From contig CAKZPD010000013.1 in the NCBI GenBank assembly GCA_937138475.1, forward strand, positions 1 to 64,000: a DNA stretch of 64,000 nucleotides, in the 5' to 3' direction. Source of the stretch: an uncultured Sulfitobacter sp. Its GTDB lineage: Bacteria; Pseudomonadota; Alphaproteobacteria; Rhodobacterales; Rhodobacteraceae. Positions 30,083 through 41,119 of this stretch are shown here, one piece after another. Under the pieces are notes generated by a model, which made no database searches, was not told the origin of the DNA, and saw only the letters and a list, made by a program, of their open reading frames with translations. Position 1 is the first letter of the stretch, and each line of letters begins with the position of its first letter. The position numbers and the translations under genes are program-made.

Positions 30083-30787
30083 ATGTCTCAGCCCGCGATA
30101 GATCCCGCCGACTATATCTTGCAACTGGAGGCGCTGGCCAACCCCGAGCGCGCCGCCCAGATGCGCGCCTATCACAAACAGGATCGCCCCTATCTTGGGC
30201 TGGCCAACCCCACCACCAGCGCCCTGGCCAAAAGCTGGCAACAGGCGCTGCCGATGCAGGCCCGGCTGGGCGTCGCCCAGGGCCTTTGGGACAGCAACAT
30301 CTTCGAGGCGCGCCTTGCCGCCGCCAAGATGTTCACCCAGGCGCGCATCAAAGACGACGGTCCGGTCTGGCAGATGATCCAAGGCTGGCGCAACGATTTC
30401 GACAGTTGGGCCATCGCCGACCACGCCTGTATCGCCGGGCAAAAGCGTCTGGTGGCCGATCCTGCCCGCCTGGAGGATGTCGCCGCCTGGACCCACAGCG
30501 ACAACCTTTGGCTGCGCCGCGCCGCCTTGGTTATCACCCTGCCCTGGACCAAGCAAAACCACCCCAAACCGCAAGATCTTGCCATTCGCGACCGGGTGCT
30601 GGGCTGGGCGGCGGAAATGGTGCCGGATCGCAACTGGTTCATCCAAAAGGCCATTGCCTGGTGGCTGCGCGAGCTAAGCAAACATGACGCCCCGCGCGTG
30701 CGCGCCTTCCTGGACCAGCACGGCGCCCAGATGAAGCCGTTTGCGGCCAAAGAGGCGGCGAAATACCTGCGCACAGGCAGCCAATAG
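30083..30787 (+). CDS. DNA alkylation repair protein, AlkD-like
   Basis: This 234-residue helical-repeat (HEAT/ALK) protein matches the DNA alkylation repair family: [34 protein letters not shown] and [14 protein letters not shown]. AlkD glycosylases remove alkylated purines without base flipping. Whether this member is catalytic is not certain. The ATG at 30083 ([10 protein letters not shown]) is chosen; the frame begins 29 codons earlier without similarity. moaA follows on the same strand after 40 bases. Confidence 0.88.
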   Translation: MSQPAIDPADYILQLEALANPERAAQMRAYHKQDRPYLGLANPTTSALAKSWQQALPMQARLGVAQGLWDSNIFEARLAAAKMFTQARIKDDGPVWQMIQGWRNDFDSWAIADHACIAGQKRLVADPARLEDVAAWTHSDNLWLRRAALVITLPWTKQNHPKPQDLAIRDRVLGWAAEMVPDRNWFIQKAIAWWLRELSKHDAPRVRAFLDQHGAQMKPFAAKEAAKYLRTGSQ

Positions 30788-30827
30788 CCCCTTGCTGCGA
30801 CGCCGCCCGCGCTTTACCACTGAACCT

Positions 30828-31835
30828 ATGAACGCTCCTTTGATTGATCCCTTCGCCCGCGCGATCACCTATTTGCGTGTTTCGGTCACGGACCGCTGCG
30901 ATTTCCGCTGTGTCTATTGCATGTCCGAGAACATGACCTTCTTGCCCAAGAAGGAACTGCTGACCTTGGAAGAGCTGGACCGCCTGTGCAGCAGCTTTAT
31001 CGGTTTGGGGGTCGAAAAGCTGCGCATTACCGGGGGCGAGCCGCTGGTGCGCCGCGATATAATGACCTTTTTCCACGGCATGTCGCGCCATCTTGAGGCC
31101 GGCACCCTGAAAGAGCTGACCCTGACCACCAATGGCAGCCAGCTTGAGCGTTTCGCCAGCGATCTTTATGCCGCAGGGGTGCGCCGGGTGAATGTGTCGC
31201 TTGATACGCTGGATGATGATAAATTTGCCCAGATCACCCGCTGGGGCCGCCTGCCGCAGGTGCTGCGCGGGATTGATGCGGCCCAGGCCGCCGGGTTGCG
31301 GGTCAAGCTGAATGCCGTCGCCCTCAAGGGATTTAACGAAGACGAACTGCCGAAGATCACCCAATGGTGCGCCGCCCGCGACATTGACCTGACCTGGATC
31401 GAGGTCATGCCCATGGGCGATATCGGCAACGAAGATCGCCTGGGGCAGTATTGGTCGCTGTCTGATGTGCGCGCAGCCTATGAAAGCGCCTATACCCTGC
31501 GCGATCTGGACGAACGCACAGGCGGGCCGGCACGCTATATCCGTCTTGAGGAAACCGGCCAAAAGATCGGGTTCATCACCCCGCTTAGCCATAATTTCTG
31601 CGAAAGCTGTAATCGGGTGCGGATCACCTGCACCGGCGAGATTTTTCTGTGCCTTGGCCAGGAAGATGCCGCCGACCTGCGGGCGCCGCTGCGGGCGCAC
31701 CCCCATGACAATGCCCCGCTTGAGGCCGCCATCCGCGACGCGATCAGCCACAAACCCAAGGGCCATGATTTCGATTATTCCCGGCAACAGCTTGACGGTC
31801 AGATGCCGCGCCACATGAGCCACACAGGTGGCTGA
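30828..31835 (+). CDS. moaA: GTP 3',8-cyclase (molybdenum cofactor synthesis)
   Basis: This 335-residue radical-SAM enzyme starts molybdenum cofactor synthesis from GTP together with MoaC. The N-terminal cluster ligands are in CDFRCVYC, and the C-terminal cluster ligands are in [18 protein letters not shown]. The protein ends in Gly-Gly, required for activity in the family. The ATG at 30828 is used. Its end overlaps waaA by 8 bases. No other mo genes are present. Confidence 0.96.
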   Translation: MNAPLIDPFARAITYLRVSVTDRCDFRCVYCMSENMTFLPKKELLTLEELDRLCSSFIGLGVEKLRITGGEPLVRRDIMTFFHGMSRHLEAGTLKELTLTTNGSQLERFASDLYAAGVRRVNVSLDTLDDDKFAQITRWGRLPQVLRGIDAAQAAGLRVKLNAVALKGFNEDELPKITQWCAARDIDLTWIEVMPMGDIGNEDRLGQYWSLSDVRAAYESAYTLRDLDERTGGPARYIRLEETGQKIGFITPLSHNFCESCNRVRITCTGEIFLCLGQEDAADLRAPLRAHPHDNAPLEAAIRDAISHKPKGHDFDYSRQQLDGQMPRHMSHTGG

Positions 31836-33108
31836 CACGCCGTTGCTTTACCGGCTGTATGTGGCGGCATCCGCCCTTATGTTGCCCTTTGCCGCCCGGT
31901 CACAAATCGCCAAGCTGCGCCGCGCCGGCTTTGCCGCCGAACGCGCCCATGAAAAGCTGGGCCATGCCAGTTTGGCGCGCCGGGGCAGCGGGCCGCTGAT
32001 ATGGTTTCACGCCGCATCGGTCGGGGAAAGCCTGTCTGTGCTGGCGCTGATCACTGCAATGGGCAAGGCCCAGCCCAAGGCACAGTTCCTGATCACCTCG
32101 GGCACCGCCACCTCGGCGCGGTTGATTGCCCAGCGCATTCCCCCCAATTGCCAACATCAATTTGCGCCTCTGGATGCCAAAGGTCCGGTCACGCGTTTCT
32201 TGAACCATTGGCGCCCCAGCGCTGCAATCTTTGTCGAAAGCGAGCTGTGGCCGCAAATGCTGCGTCGCAGCTTTGATCGCGGCCTGCCGATGGTGCTTTT
32301 GAATGCGCGGCTTAGCGCGCGATCGCTGGCCGGATGGGCGCGGCGGCCCAAAACCGCGCGGTTCCTGCTGGGGGTGTTTCGCCTGATCATCACACAAAAC
32401 GCCGCCATGGCGCAGGGGGTGATCGGTCTGGGCGCCGCCCCCGAACGGGTGGTCGAAGGGGTAAACCTGAAATCGCTGTCTGGCCCTTTGCCGGTCGATC
32501 AAACCGCGCTCAGCGCTGCCCGGCAGGCGCTGAAGGACCGGCCGGTTTGGGTGGCTGCCTCGACCCACGCAGGGGAAGAGGCGCTGCTGTTGCAGACCCA
32601 CGCCCAGCTTGTAAAACACTGGCCCGAACTTTGCCTGATCTTGGTGCCACGCCACCCCGAGCGCGCCGCAGACATCAGCGCCTTGATCACCCGGCACGGG
32701 CTTAGCCACAGCCAACGCAGCGCCGGCGCAATGCCCAGCGCGCAGGTCTATCTGGCCGACACCCTAGGAGAGCTGGGCCTGTGGTATGCGCTGGCCCCTG
32801 TGGTGTTTCTGGGCGGGTCTCTTTTGCCGATTGGCGGCCACAACCCGTTCGAAGTCGCCCATGGCGGCGCGGCAATCCTGAGCGGCCCATATGTCACCAA
32901 CTTTAGCGAAACTTACGACGCCATGCAGGCCTGCGGCGCCGCGCAGCTGATCGCGCCGGGTGATTTGTTTCCTGTGGTGAAACATTTGCTGACCGATGCA
33001 ACGGCCCGCGCCACGGCCCGCGACGCCGCAAGCAGCTTTGCGCAGGCGCAATCGGCGCAACTGGATAAGCTGGCCGATCAGCTTTGGCAGGCCCTGCACC
33101 ATGGCTGA
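31828..33108 (+). CDS. waaA: 3-deoxy-D-manno-octulosonic acid transferase
   Basis: This 426-residue inner-membrane-associated glycosyltransferase adds Kdo to lipid A precursor. The N-terminal [15 protein letters not shown] and [11 protein letters not shown] are family landmarks, with [20 protein letters not shown] in the C-terminal domain. A single hydrophobic N-terminal segment ([12 protein letters not shown]) anchors it. The start is GTG at 31828, inside the end of moaA. Eight bases of the end overlap the glycosyltransferase gene. Confidence 0.94.
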   Translation: MADTPLLYRLYVAASALMLPFAARSQIAKLRRAGFAAERAHEKLGHASLARRGSGPLIWFHAASVGESLSVLALITAMGKAQPKAQFLITSGTATSARLIAQRIPPNCQHQFAPLDAKGPVTRFLNHWRPSAAIFVESELWPQMLRRSFDRGLPMVLLNARLSARSLAGWARRPKTARFLLGVFRLIITQNAAMAQGVIGLGAAPERVVEGVNLKSLSGPLPVDQTALSAARQALKDRPVWVAASTHAGEEALLLQTHAQLVKHWPELCLILVPRHPERAADISALITRHGLSHSQRSAGAMPSAQVYLADTLGELGLWYALAPVVFLGGSLLPIGGHNPFEVAHGGAAILSGPYVTNFSETYDAMQACGAAQLIAPGDLFPVVKHLLTDATARATARDAASSFAQAQSAQLDKLADQLWQALHHG

Positions 33109-34135
33109 GCTGTTCGTGACCAACTTTAATCCCAATTTCACTGGGGTTTCCGCAACGGCGGCTACGGTTTTGCGGGCCCAGATGTCGCGCTATGACTTGC
33201 AGCTGGTGGGCCGCCCCCTGCCCGGCTGCCCCGATCCCATCACCAGGCGCGAGGCCTTTGCCCTGTGCCGTCAGGCGCCGGCGGATCGCCCGTTTGCCAT
33301 TTGGCATGTGCGCCGCAACCCCGAAATGCGCGCCGCGATCTGGGCGCGCGATGTGCTGCGCCTGCCGGTGCGCATTGTCTTTACCTCGGCGGCGCAGCGG
33401 CGGCATTCGGCCTATCCGCGCTGGCTGATCTCGCGGATGGATGCGGTGATCGCCACCACCCCGCAGGCGGCGGACTATGTCCCGCATGTGCGTGCAACCG
33501 TTGGCCACGGTGTTGACACAGAACGGTTTTTCCCTTCCCCGGATCGCCGCGCCGCCTGGGAGGCCCTGGGATTTGGCGGTGGGCTGGGCATTGCCAGCAT
33601 CGGACGCATCCGGCCCGAAAAGGGCACCGATATCTTTGTAAACGCCATGCTGCGTTTGTTGCCGCGCCTGCCACAGGCCCGTGCGTTGGTCATTGGCCGC
33701 GCCGGCGGCAAACACGAGGCCTTTCTTGCCGCGCTGCGCGAACAGGTCAAGACGGCCGGCCTTGCCGATCGTCTGCTGTTCATAGGCGAGCTGCCGGCCG
33801 ATCGTTTGCCGCAGATGATGCGTGCCTTGTCATTGGTGTGCCAATTGCCGCGCTATGAAGGGTTTGGAATGGTTCCGCTGGAAGCTATGGCCAGCGGAAC
33901 CCCCTTTATCGGCAGCGATACCGGCGCCTATCGCAGCTTTGCCAGCGGCGCGCATGGGGCGATCACCCGCATCGGCGATGCCAGCGGCGCAGCCGACGCA
34001 GCCCAAGCGATGCTGACCCAACCGGATTTCGACGCCCGCGCCGTGGCCGCACGCCAAGCCGCCGTGGATCGGTTCAGCGCCAAGCACGAGGCCGACGGCA
34101 TCGACCGCGTTTATCAACAGCTTTGGGGAAGTTAA
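33101..34135 (+). CDS. Glycosyltransferase family 4 (probable LPS core)
   Basis: This 344-residue GT-B glycosyltransferase has IASIGRIRPEKGTDIFVNAM at the start of the C-terminal domain and the donor-binding E-x7-E in RYEGFGMVPLEAMASGTP. The N-terminal TNFNPNFTGVSATAA segment is the acceptor side. Overlap with waaA implies lipopolysaccharide core assembly after Kdo; sugar and linkage are unknown. The ATG at 33101 is used rather than upstream in-frame codons within waaA. Confidence 0.9.
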   Translation: MAELFVTNFNPNFTGVSATAATVLRAQMSRYDLQLVGRPLPGCPDPITRREAFALCRQAPADRPFAIWHVRRNPEMRAAIWARDVLRLPVRIVFTSAAQRRHSAYPRWLISRMDAVIATTPQAADYVPHVRATVGHGVDTERFFPSPDRRAAWEALGFGGGLGIASIGRIRPEKGTDIFVNAMLRLLPRLPQARALVIGRAGGKHEAFLAALREQVKTAGLADRLLFIGELPADRLPQMMRALSLVCQLPRYEGFGMVPLEAMASGTPFIGSDTGAYRSFASGAHGAITRIGDASGAADAAQAMLTQPDFDARAVAARQAAVDRFSAKHEADGIDRVYQQLWGS

Positions 34136-34156
34136 CCCCCAAAGCCAGTCCCCCCC

Positions 34157-35320
34157 CTAGGCCGCAGGCATGCGTTGTTCAGCGATTTCCGCCCACCAGC
34201 TGCATCCTGCCGGAATGGCTTCGTCGTTGAAGTCATACATCGGGTGATGCACCATGGCGGTATCGCCATTGCCCACCAGAATATAGGCGCCGGGGCGTTC
34301 TTCCAGCATAAAGGCGAAATCCTCGCCGCCCATGACCAAAGGTGCATCCGCGCAATCGCCCGAGACTGACCGCGCCACCTGGGCGGCAAATTCGGTTTGT
34401 TCGTCGTGGTTCACCATCGCCGGGTAATTCCGGGAATAGTCGACCTGCGCCACAGCGCCAAAACTGGCGGCGATACCGGTGGCGATTTCGCCCAGACGCT
34501 TTTCCGCCAGATCCCGCATTGCCGGGTCCATGGTGCGCACGGTGCCGCGCAACTGCACGCGCTGCGGGATGACGTTGAACGCCTTGGACGAGGTTTCGAA
34601 GGATGTCACCGATACGACGATATTCTCGACCGGGTCGGCATTGCGGCTGGCGATGGTTTGAATCGCCAGCACGATCTGCGACGCCACAACGGTGCTGTCG
34701 ACTGTTTCATGTGGTTTTGCCGCATGGCCGCCCAGCCCCTCTATCTGAATGGAAAAGACATCTGTGGCGGCAAAGAACGGCCCCGGACGAATCGAGAAAC
34801 TGCCCACCGGCGCGCCGGGCCAATTGTGCATGCCATAGACCTCTTGGATGCCCCAACGATCCATCATGCCGTCGTCGCACATCTCTTTGCCGCCGCCGCC
34901 GCCTTCTTCGGCGGGCTGAAAGATCACCACCACCGTCCCATCAAAGTTGCGGGTTTCCGCCAGATATTTCGCCGCACCCAACAGCATGGCGGTATGGCCA
35001 TCATGACCGCAGGCGTGCATTGCCTCGGCGGTTTTTGACGCATGCGGCAAGCCGGTCTGTTCCTGCATGGGCAGCGCATCCATATCAGCCCGCAGGCCAA
35101 TAACCTTGCCCGACGCGGTGGATTTTCCCTTGATCACCCCGACAACACCGGTGCGGCCGATCCCGGTCACGACCTCGTCACAGCCAAATTCGCCCAGCTT
35201 TTCGGCAACAATCGCTGCGGTCCGATGCGTGTCGAACAGAATTTCGGGGTGTTCATGGAAATCACGGCGCCAGGCGCTGATTTCGGCCTGTAATTCGGCA
35301 AAGCGGTTCTTGACGGGCAT
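34157..35320 (-). CDS. M20 family amidohydrolase (copy A)
   Basis: This 387-residue dimetal hydrolase of the aminoacylase / hippurate hydrolase type has LRADMDALPMQEQTG, MHACGHDGHTAMLLGAA and IFQPAEEGGGGG. These carry the metal ligands and the catalytic Glu. The dimerisation insert GLGGHAAKPHE is present. It is cytoplasmic. It is a clear tandem paralogue of the next gene, sharing even the start MPVKNRFAE. Last gene of the minus-strand peptide-transport series, it probably cleaves N-acyl amino acids or related amides. Confidence 0.92.
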   Translation of the reverse strand: MPVKNRFAELQAEISAWRRDFHEHPEILFDTHRTAAIVAEKLGEFGCDEVVTGIGRTGVVGVIKGKSTASGKVIGLRADMDALPMQEQTGLPHASKTAEAMHACGHDGHTAMLLGAAKYLAETRNFDGTVVVIFQPAEEGGGGGKEMCDDGMMDRWGIQEVYGMHNWPGAPVGSFSIRPGPFFAATDVFSIQIEGLGGHAAKPHETVDSTVVASQIVLAIQTIASRNADPVENIVVSVTSFETSSKAFNVIPQRVQLRGTVRTMDPAMRDLAEKRLGEIATGIAASFGAVAQVDYSRNYPAMVNHDEQTEFAAQVARSVSGDCADAPLVMGGEDFAFMLEERPGAYILVGNGDTAMVHHPMYDFNDEAIPAGCSWWAEIAEQRMPAA

Positions 35321-35344
35321 AAGTCTTTCCTTCCTGAAGATAAA

Positions 35345-36511
35345 TTATAAGGCCGGCATCCGGCGTTCGACCATTTCGGCATACCAACTGCACCCAGCCG
35401 GTATGGCGTCATCGTCAAATTGATATTCCGGGTGATGGACCGTGGCGCCATCGCCATTGCCCACCATAATATAGGCGCCGGGGCGTTCTTCCAGCATAAA
35501 GGCGAAATCCTCGGCAGCCATGATCGGGGGGATATCGCGCAGCACATGGCCGGCCACTGCCTTGGCGGCGTCTGCGGCAAACCCGGTGTTTTCCAAGGTA
35601 TTGACCGTTACAGGATAGCCAACTTGATAGGCGATCTGCGCCGTGCAGCCATGGGCCTGCGCCGTCGCGGTGGCGATCTGGGTGATCTTGTCTTGCACCA
35701 GGGCGCGCACGCCCCCCTCAAGCGCCCGCACGGTGCCGCGCATCACAGTGGTTTGCGGAATGACGTTATGGGCCTCGGTTGCGGAATGCAGCGCACAAAC
35801 CGACACGACCACTTGTTGCAAAGGGTCCACCACCCGGCTGGCGATGCTTTGCAAGGCAATCAACACATGCGCTGCCGCCAGATTGGGATCAATCGCATCA
35901 TGTGGCGCCGCAGCATGACCGCCCTTGCCGGTCACGGTGATCTCAAATTCATCTGCCGATGCCAAAAGCGCACCGGGCCGAATGGCAAATTCACCTGTCT
36001 TGATACCGGGCATGTTGTGCATCCCGTATACCTCCTGGATGCCCCAGCGGTCCATCAGCCCATCGCGGCACATTTCCCGGCCGCCGCCGCCGCCTTCTTC
36101 GGCGGGCTGAAAGATCAACACAGCCGTGCCATCAAAATTGCGCGTTTCCGCCAGATATTGCGCCGCGCCCAGCAACATGGCCGTATGGCCATCATGGCCG
36201 CAGGCGTGCATTTTGCCGGGGTGCTGGCTGGCATACGCAAGCCCCGTCGCCTCATGGATGGGCAGCGCATCCATATCGGCCCGCAGGCCGACAACACGGC
36301 CCCGGCTGTCGCTTTTGCCGTGGATCACCGCGACAATGCCCGATTGCCCGATGCCCGTGGTGATGTCATCCACCCCAAAGCTGCGCAGCTTTTCCTCAAC
36401 AAAGGCGGTGGTTTTGGGCAAATCGAATTGCAGCTCGGGGATGCTGTGCAAATGGCGCCGCCAGGCGGTGATCTGGGCATGGGTTTCGGCAAAGCGGTTC
36501 TTGACAGGCAT
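35345..36511 (-). CDS. M20 family amidohydrolase (copy B)
   Basis: This 388-residue paralogue of copy A has LRADMDALPIHEATG, the same MHACGHDGHTAMLLGAA, and IFQPAEEGGGGG. The ATG at 36511 (MPVKNRFAE) is chosen because copy A starts identically; the frame reaches 36589 without similarity. The two copies differ most in the dimerisation domain and in substrate-side segments, which suggests different acyl or amino-acid preference. They are 24 bases apart. Confidence 0.92.
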   Translation of the reverse strand: MPVKNRFAETHAQITAWRRHLHSIPELQFDLPKTTAFVEEKLRSFGVDDITTGIGQSGIVAVIHGKSDSRGRVVGLRADMDALPIHEATGLAYASQHPGKMHACGHDGHTAMLLGAAQYLAETRNFDGTAVLIFQPAEEGGGGGREMCRDGLMDRWGIQEVYGMHNMPGIKTGEFAIRPGALLASADEFEITVTGKGGHAAAPHDAIDPNLAAAHVLIALQSIASRVVDPLQQVVVSVCALHSATEAHNVIPQTTVMRGTVRALEGGVRALVQDKITQIATATAQAHGCTAQIAYQVGYPVTVNTLENTGFAADAAKAVAGHVLRDIPPIMAAEDFAFMLEERPGAYIMVGNGDGATVHHPEYQFDDDAIPAGCSWYAEMVERRMPAL

Positions 36512-36539
36512 AGCGGTTCCTTTGGTTATTGGTTGCGGC

Positions 36540-37886
36540 TTAGATCGACGGCCCCAAGCGCATAGCTGAGCCATCAAAGAACCGGCCATAGCGGAAGCGT
36601 GTCAGATCATGGCCGGGGGCCTCGCCCATGGCAAGGGCCGCCAGAATGCGCCCCATCGCCGGGCCGATGCCAAAGCCGTGGCCGCTCATCCCGGTGCCGA
36701 CGGTCAAGCCGGGCACCGCGGCAATACGGTCCACCACCGGAACGATATCGGGCATAGTGTCGATCATTCCGGCCCAGGCCAACTTGATCCGCACCGGCCC
36801 CAAATCCGGAAACAGCGCCGAAAACCGCCGCTGAAGCTGACCGATCTTGGCGCGGTTCGGGGCCGGGTTCAAAATGCGCATCGCCTCGAAGGGTGATCCG
36901 TCACCTGGCGACCAGCGCCGCGCCGTGCCCCACCCATCGGGATAGCCGGGCGGGGCAAATGGCAAAAGGCGCACCCCAAAGGGATCTGATGCCAATTGCC
37001 GGCGGTATTTGGGCAGCGCCCGAAAGGCATCCGGCCCAACAAACAATTCGCTAAAGCCCCCAACCGCCAGCGAATACCCCCCATCAGCGCGGGCGCGAAA
37101 CGCCAGCCGGTTGTCGGCGGCCCCGCCCCCATAGGGCTGTGGCAAGGGGTGGGTCGCGGCCACCGTGGCGCGCACTGACAATTGCGGCAAGGCCACGCCA
37201 AGGTTTTGCAAGAACAGCGATGACCAGGCCCCGCCCGCCAGAACCACTTGGGGCGTGGCAATGCGCCCTGCTTCGGTAAAGACCCCGGTCACCCGCCCGG
37301 CCGACAGATCCAGGCCACGCACCGCGCAATTCTCAATCAGATGCGCCCCTTCGCGCGCGGCCAACGCCGCCAAGGCTGGCACTGCGGTCCAGGGTTCGGC
37401 CCGCATATCCCCCGGCGCAAACAGCGCCCCGGCATACCGCCGCGACATGCCCGGTATCAGCCGGGCCAATTGCGTGCCATCCAACACACGCGCCTGTGCG
37501 CCCAAAGGTTCGGCGCGCGCAAGCCATTGGGCATATCCTTCGACTTGTCGCTGACTGTGGCCCATATAGGCGATCCCGCCCTGGACCAAATTGATCTGCC
37601 CCGGCGCCGCAGCGGCCAACTCGCGCCACAGTTGCTGGGCCTCGGCCACGATGGGGATTTCATCATAATCACGGCCCAGCTGACGGATCCACCCCCAGTT
37701 GCGGCTGGATTGTTCGCCCGCGATGCGCCCCTTTTCCGCCAAGACCACACGTTTGCCCCGCCGCGCCAGAAACAGCGCTGTGCAAACGCCAATGATACCG
37801 CCGCCAATCACCACCACGTCGGCCTGCTGGGGCGGCGGGCCGGGATAGGCAATCGGGGTCAGCTCATTGATGGGAAACAGGCTCAT
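36540..37886 (-). CDS. FAD-dependent oxidoreductase, D-amino-acid-oxidase (DAO) type
   Basis: This 448-residue flavoprotein starts with a Rossmann FAD site VVVIGGGIIGVCTALFLARR. SSRNWGWIRQLGRD follows near the flavin, and GTGMSGHGFGIGPAMG lies at the C-terminal FAD loop. The DAO superfamily includes glycine/sarcosine oxidases, D-amino acid dehydrogenases and opine oxidases. The neighbours (peptide transporter, deacetylase, aminoacylases) point to an amino acid or N-substituted amino acid. No transmembrane segment is seen. Confidence 0.9.
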   Translation of the reverse strand: MSLFPINELTPIAYPGPPPQQADVVVIGGGIIGVCTALFLARRGKRVVLAEKGRIAGEQSSRNWGWIRQLGRDYDEIPIVAEAQQLWRELAAAAPGQINLVQGGIAYMGHSQRQVEGYAQWLARAEPLGAQARVLDGTQLARLIPGMSRRYAGALFAPGDMRAEPWTAVPALAALAAREGAHLIENCAVRGLDLSAGRVTGVFTEAGRIATPQVVLAGGAWSSLFLQNLGVALPQLSVRATVAATHPLPQPYGGGAADNRLAFRARADGGYSLAVGGFSELFVGPDAFRALPKYRRQLASDPFGVRLLPFAPPGYPDGWGTARRWSPGDGSPFEAMRILNPAPNRAKIGQLQRRFSALFPDLGPVRIKLAWAGMIDTMPDIVPVVDRIAAVPGLTVGTGMSGHGFGIGPAMGRILAALAMGEAPGHDLTRFRYGRFFDGSAMRLGPSI

Positions 37887-37916
37887 GCGGGGGCGGCTCC
37901 TGTCAACATCGCTGAA

Positions 37917-39089
37917 TCACGCCCCCAAAGATCGCAGCAGATCTTGCATAAAGACCTGCCCGGCCTGGAACTGGGCGACCGAAATAAATTCATTGGGCTG
38001 ATGGGCCTGTTCGATACTGCCCGGCCCACAGATCACCGCGCTGTAACCGGCGGCCTGAAACTGACCCGCTTCGGTCGCATAGCTGACCACCATGTCGCCG
38101 TTATCGCCCGTAAGGCGGCGCACCAGCGCCTCGGCGGGGCCATCTTTCTCGGGGCGCAGACCTGGCACCTGAAACCGTGGCGTCAAACGTATTTCCGTTT
38201 CAGGAACAACGGCTTGCATTTCGCTTTCGACCTTTTTGACCGCGTCAAGATAGGCCGCCTTCCACTGGGCTTCGTCCTCGCCTGGCACGATACGGAAATC
38301 CATCGCAAAATGGCAATCGCGCGCGGTAATATTATGGGCGGTGCCGCCGCTGACCACACCCACATGGGCCGTGGTATAGGGCGGATCGAACATGGCCGCC
38401 AAGGGGGTTGGCGTTTGCGCGCCGTTGGTGGCATTCACCGTGTTGGCCCAATCAATCAGCTTGGCCCCCGACATGATCGCATTCACCCCCCGGTGCAAAA
38501 GCGAGCTGTGAACCTCGAACCCGACCACATGTGTGTTGAAACCGATACCGCCCTTGTGACCATTGACCGCCTTCATCATTGATGGCTCTCCGACGATCAC
38601 CGCCGATCCTTTTGGCAGGATCGGTTGCATCGCGGCAATCATCGGGGGCGCGCCGGTGCAGCCGACCTCTTCGTCAAAGCTTAGCGCGATCTGCAAGGGG
38701 CGTGTAACACCGCGGTGCTTGGCCTCGACCAGGGTCCAGATGGCAAGCGCGTCAAAACCCTTCATGTCGCAGGTGCCGCGACCAAAATATTTGCCATCCC
38801 TTTCAACAACCTCAAACGGGTCGCTGTCCCACGATTGCCCATCCACCGGCACCACATCGGTATGGCCGGACAAGACCACGGCCCCCTCGGTCCAGGGGCC
38901 GACATGGGCAAAAAGCGCCGCTTTTGGCTGATCGGGGTCGACATAGCGATGACAGTCGATGCCATGGCCGGTCAAATAGTCCTGCACCCAGTCAATCAGC
39001 GGTAAATTGCTGTCGCGGCTGACGGTGGGAAAAGCCACAAGCGTTTGCATGATCTGCAATGGATCAAGGCGGGGGGATGTCTGGCCCAT
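37917..39089 (-). CDS. argE: Acetylornithine deacetylase-like M20 peptidase
   Basis: This 390-residue dimetal hydrolase has [27 protein letters not shown] and [14 protein letters not shown], the layout of ArgE (deacetylation of N-acetylornithine). Its position directly after the ATPase gene, with no base between stop and start, suggests use in catabolism of imported acylated amino acids as well as or instead of arginine synthesis. It is the third M20 enzyme of this unit. Confidence 0.88.
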   Translation of the reverse strand: MGQTSPRLDPLQIMQTLVAFPTVSRDSNLPLIDWVQDYLTGHGIDCHRYVDPDQPKAALFAHVGPWTEGAVVLSGHTDVVPVDGQSWDSDPFEVVERDGKYFGRGTCDMKGFDALAIWTLVEAKHRGVTRPLQIALSFDEEVGCTGAPPMIAAMQPILPKGSAVIVGEPSMMKAVNGHKGGIGFNTHVVGFEVHSSLLHRGVNAIMSGAKLIDWANTVNATNGAQTPTPLAAMFDPPYTTAHVGVVSGGTAHNITARDCHFAMDFRIVPGEDEAQWKAAYLDAVKKVESEMQAVVPETEIRLTPRFQVPGLRPEKDGPAEALVRRLTGDNGDMVVSYATEAGQFQAAGYSAVICGPGSIEQAHQPNEFISVAQFQAGQVFMQDLLRSLGA

Positions 39090-40922
39090 TCAATAACCGC
39101 TGTCTGTCGTCAAAACAAAATGCCCCGGCTCTATCTCGTGGTATTGCGAAGGGGGCGCATGATAATCAACCGGATGAATTGGCGACGGTATAGGCTTGAA
39201 ATTCAAATCTTTTTCCGCCTTTCTTTGGCGTGGGTCCGCGATGGGGACGGCCTTCATCAGGGCCTGTGTATAGGGGTGCTGTGGGTTTTCAAAAACCTTT
39301 GCCCGCGGGCCAAGTTCGACAATTCGGCCCAGATACATCACCCCGACGTGATGGCTGACCCTTTCCACAACGGCCATGTCATGGCTGATGAACAGATAAG
39401 ACACGCCCAGTTGTTCCTGCAATTCCATCATCAGGTTCAGCACCTGCGCCTGCACCGACACATCCAAAGCCGAGACCGCCTCGTCGGCGATGATCAGCTT
39501 GGGGTTCAGCGCCAGCGCCCGCGCAATTGCCACACGCTGACGCTGGCCGCCTGACAGCTCGTGCGGATAGCGGCGCATAAAGCTGCGCGGCAGCTCGACC
39601 CGGTCGAACAACATTGCCACGCGGTCTTGCACCGCCCGGCCGGTCAGCGTGCCGAAATTGTGGATCGGTTCGGCCACCTGGTCGCTCAGCTGCATCTGCG
39701 GGTTCAGCGAGGCAAAGGGATCTTGAAAGATCATCTGCATATCCAGCCGCGCCTGCCGAAGCTGCGCCGTTCCCAGCGCCATCACATCGGTATCGCCGAT
39801 GCGGATTTCCCCCGATTGCGGTTCAACCAACCGCAGGATCGACCGCCCGGCCGATGATTTTCCGCAGCCCGATTCCCCAACCAGGCTTAGGGTTTGCCCC
39901 TTGTTCAGCGTAAAGGACACATCTTCGACGGCGTGTACATTGGCCACGGTGCGGCGAAAAAACCCGCCCTTGACCGGAAAGCGCGTCGTCAGGTTCTTGA
40001 CGGTCAACAATGGCTCGGTCGTGCCGGGAATGGGTTTGATATCCTGCCCGCCGCGCCCCAACAGGCGCATGGGTTCCGGCAGGGGTTTTCCCGCCATCTC
40101 GCCCAGTTTGGGAACCGCCGCCAGCAGGGCCTTGGTATAGGGGTGCTGGGGGTTCTCAAAAATCTCGGCGACGGGGCCTTCTTCGACCTTGTTGCCGCGG
40201 AACATCACCACCACCCGGTCGGCCACCTGCGCCACCACCGCCATATCATGGGTGATGAACATCACCGCCGTGCCGGTTTCCCGCTTGAGCCGATCCATCA
40301 GCGCCAAAATCTCAGCCTGGATCGTCACATCAAGGGCGGTTGTCGGTTCGTCCGCGATCAGCAGGCGCGGCTTGCACGCCAGCGCCATGGCAATCACCAC
40401 CCGTTGCCGCATCCCGCCCGACAGCTCGTGCGGGTATTGGGTCAGCCGGCGCTCTGGCTCGGGGATGCGCACCTCGCGCAACAGTTCAAGCGCGCGGGCC
40501 TCGGCCTGGGACCGGGTCAGCGATTTATGCAAGCGCAGCCCTTCGGTCAATTGCCGACCAATGGTAAAGACCGGGTTCAGCGCCGTCATCGGTTCTTGAA
40601 AGATCATGCCGATTTCATTGCCGCGTATGCCGCGCATCGCATCGCCATCGGCGCGCGCCAGATCGACGGTTCCGCCGCTTTGGCGATCAAACAGCAGCTG
40701 CCCGCCGGCAATCTTGCCGCCGCCAAATTCCACAAGCCGCATCAACGACAGCGACGACACCGACTTGCCAGACCCGGATTCGCCAACGACACAAACGGTT
40801 TCCCCCGGCTGCACGTCGAACGATACATCCTCGACCCCGACAACAGGCCCATCCTTGGTTTGGAATTCAACCCGCAAGCCTTTCAGCTGGGCAATCGGTT
40901 TCGTATCTACTTGGTCCAACAT
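39090..40922 (-). CDS. Fused double ATP-binding subunit of a peptide ABC transporter (DppD-DppF type)
   Basis: This 610-residue protein has two complete ABC ATPases in tandem. Half 1 has Walker A GESGSGKSVSS and signature LSGGMRQRV. Half 2 has Walker A GESGCGKSSAG and signature LSGGQRQRV. The oligopeptide/dipeptide C-terminal extension follows each. It energises the permease pair encoded on the opposite strand from 43056. It is the first gene of the minus-strand series and faces the binding-protein gene across 287 bases. Confidence 0.93.
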   Translation of the reverse strand: MLDQVDTKPIAQLKGLRVEFQTKDGPVVGVEDVSFDVQPGETVCVVGESGSGKSVSSLSLMRLVEFGGGKIAGGQLLFDRQSGGTVDLARADGDAMRGIRGNEIGMIFQEPMTALNPVFTIGRQLTEGLRLHKSLTRSQAEARALELLREVRIPEPERRLTQYPHELSGGMRQRVVIAMALACKPRLLIADEPTTALDVTIQAEILALMDRLKRETGTAVMFITHDMAVVAQVADRVVVMFRGNKVEEGPVAEIFENPQHPYTKALLAAVPKLGEMAGKPLPEPMRLLGRGGQDIKPIPGTTEPLLTVKNLTTRFPVKGGFFRRTVANVHAVEDVSFTLNKGQTLSLVGESGCGKSSAGRSILRLVEPQSGEIRIGDTDVMALGTAQLRQARLDMQMIFQDPFASLNPQMQLSDQVAEPIHNFGTLTGRAVQDRVAMLFDRVELPRSFMRRYPHELSGGQRQRVAIARALALNPKLIIADEAVSALDVSVQAQVLNLMMELQEQLGVSYLFISHDMAVVERVSHHVGVMYLGRIVELGPRAKVFENPQHPYTQALMKAVPIADPRQRKAEKDLNFKPIPSPIHPVDYHAPPSQYHEIEPGHFVLTTDSGY

Positions 40923-41119
40923 AATGCCCCGCCATTCAACATGGCAAAAGCTATGACCATGGCTTGGGGCATGTCAAACCCCGCTTTTGCTTTTTTGGAT
41001 TTTGTTGTGATCCTCTCAAAGCGGGGGTTGCATTTTATTCGAATTCGGCTTTCCATAGCGGCATTCGCCGTGGGGGGATGAATGAAAAACTGCGCAATTC
41101 CCATAAGTTGCGCCGTGCT

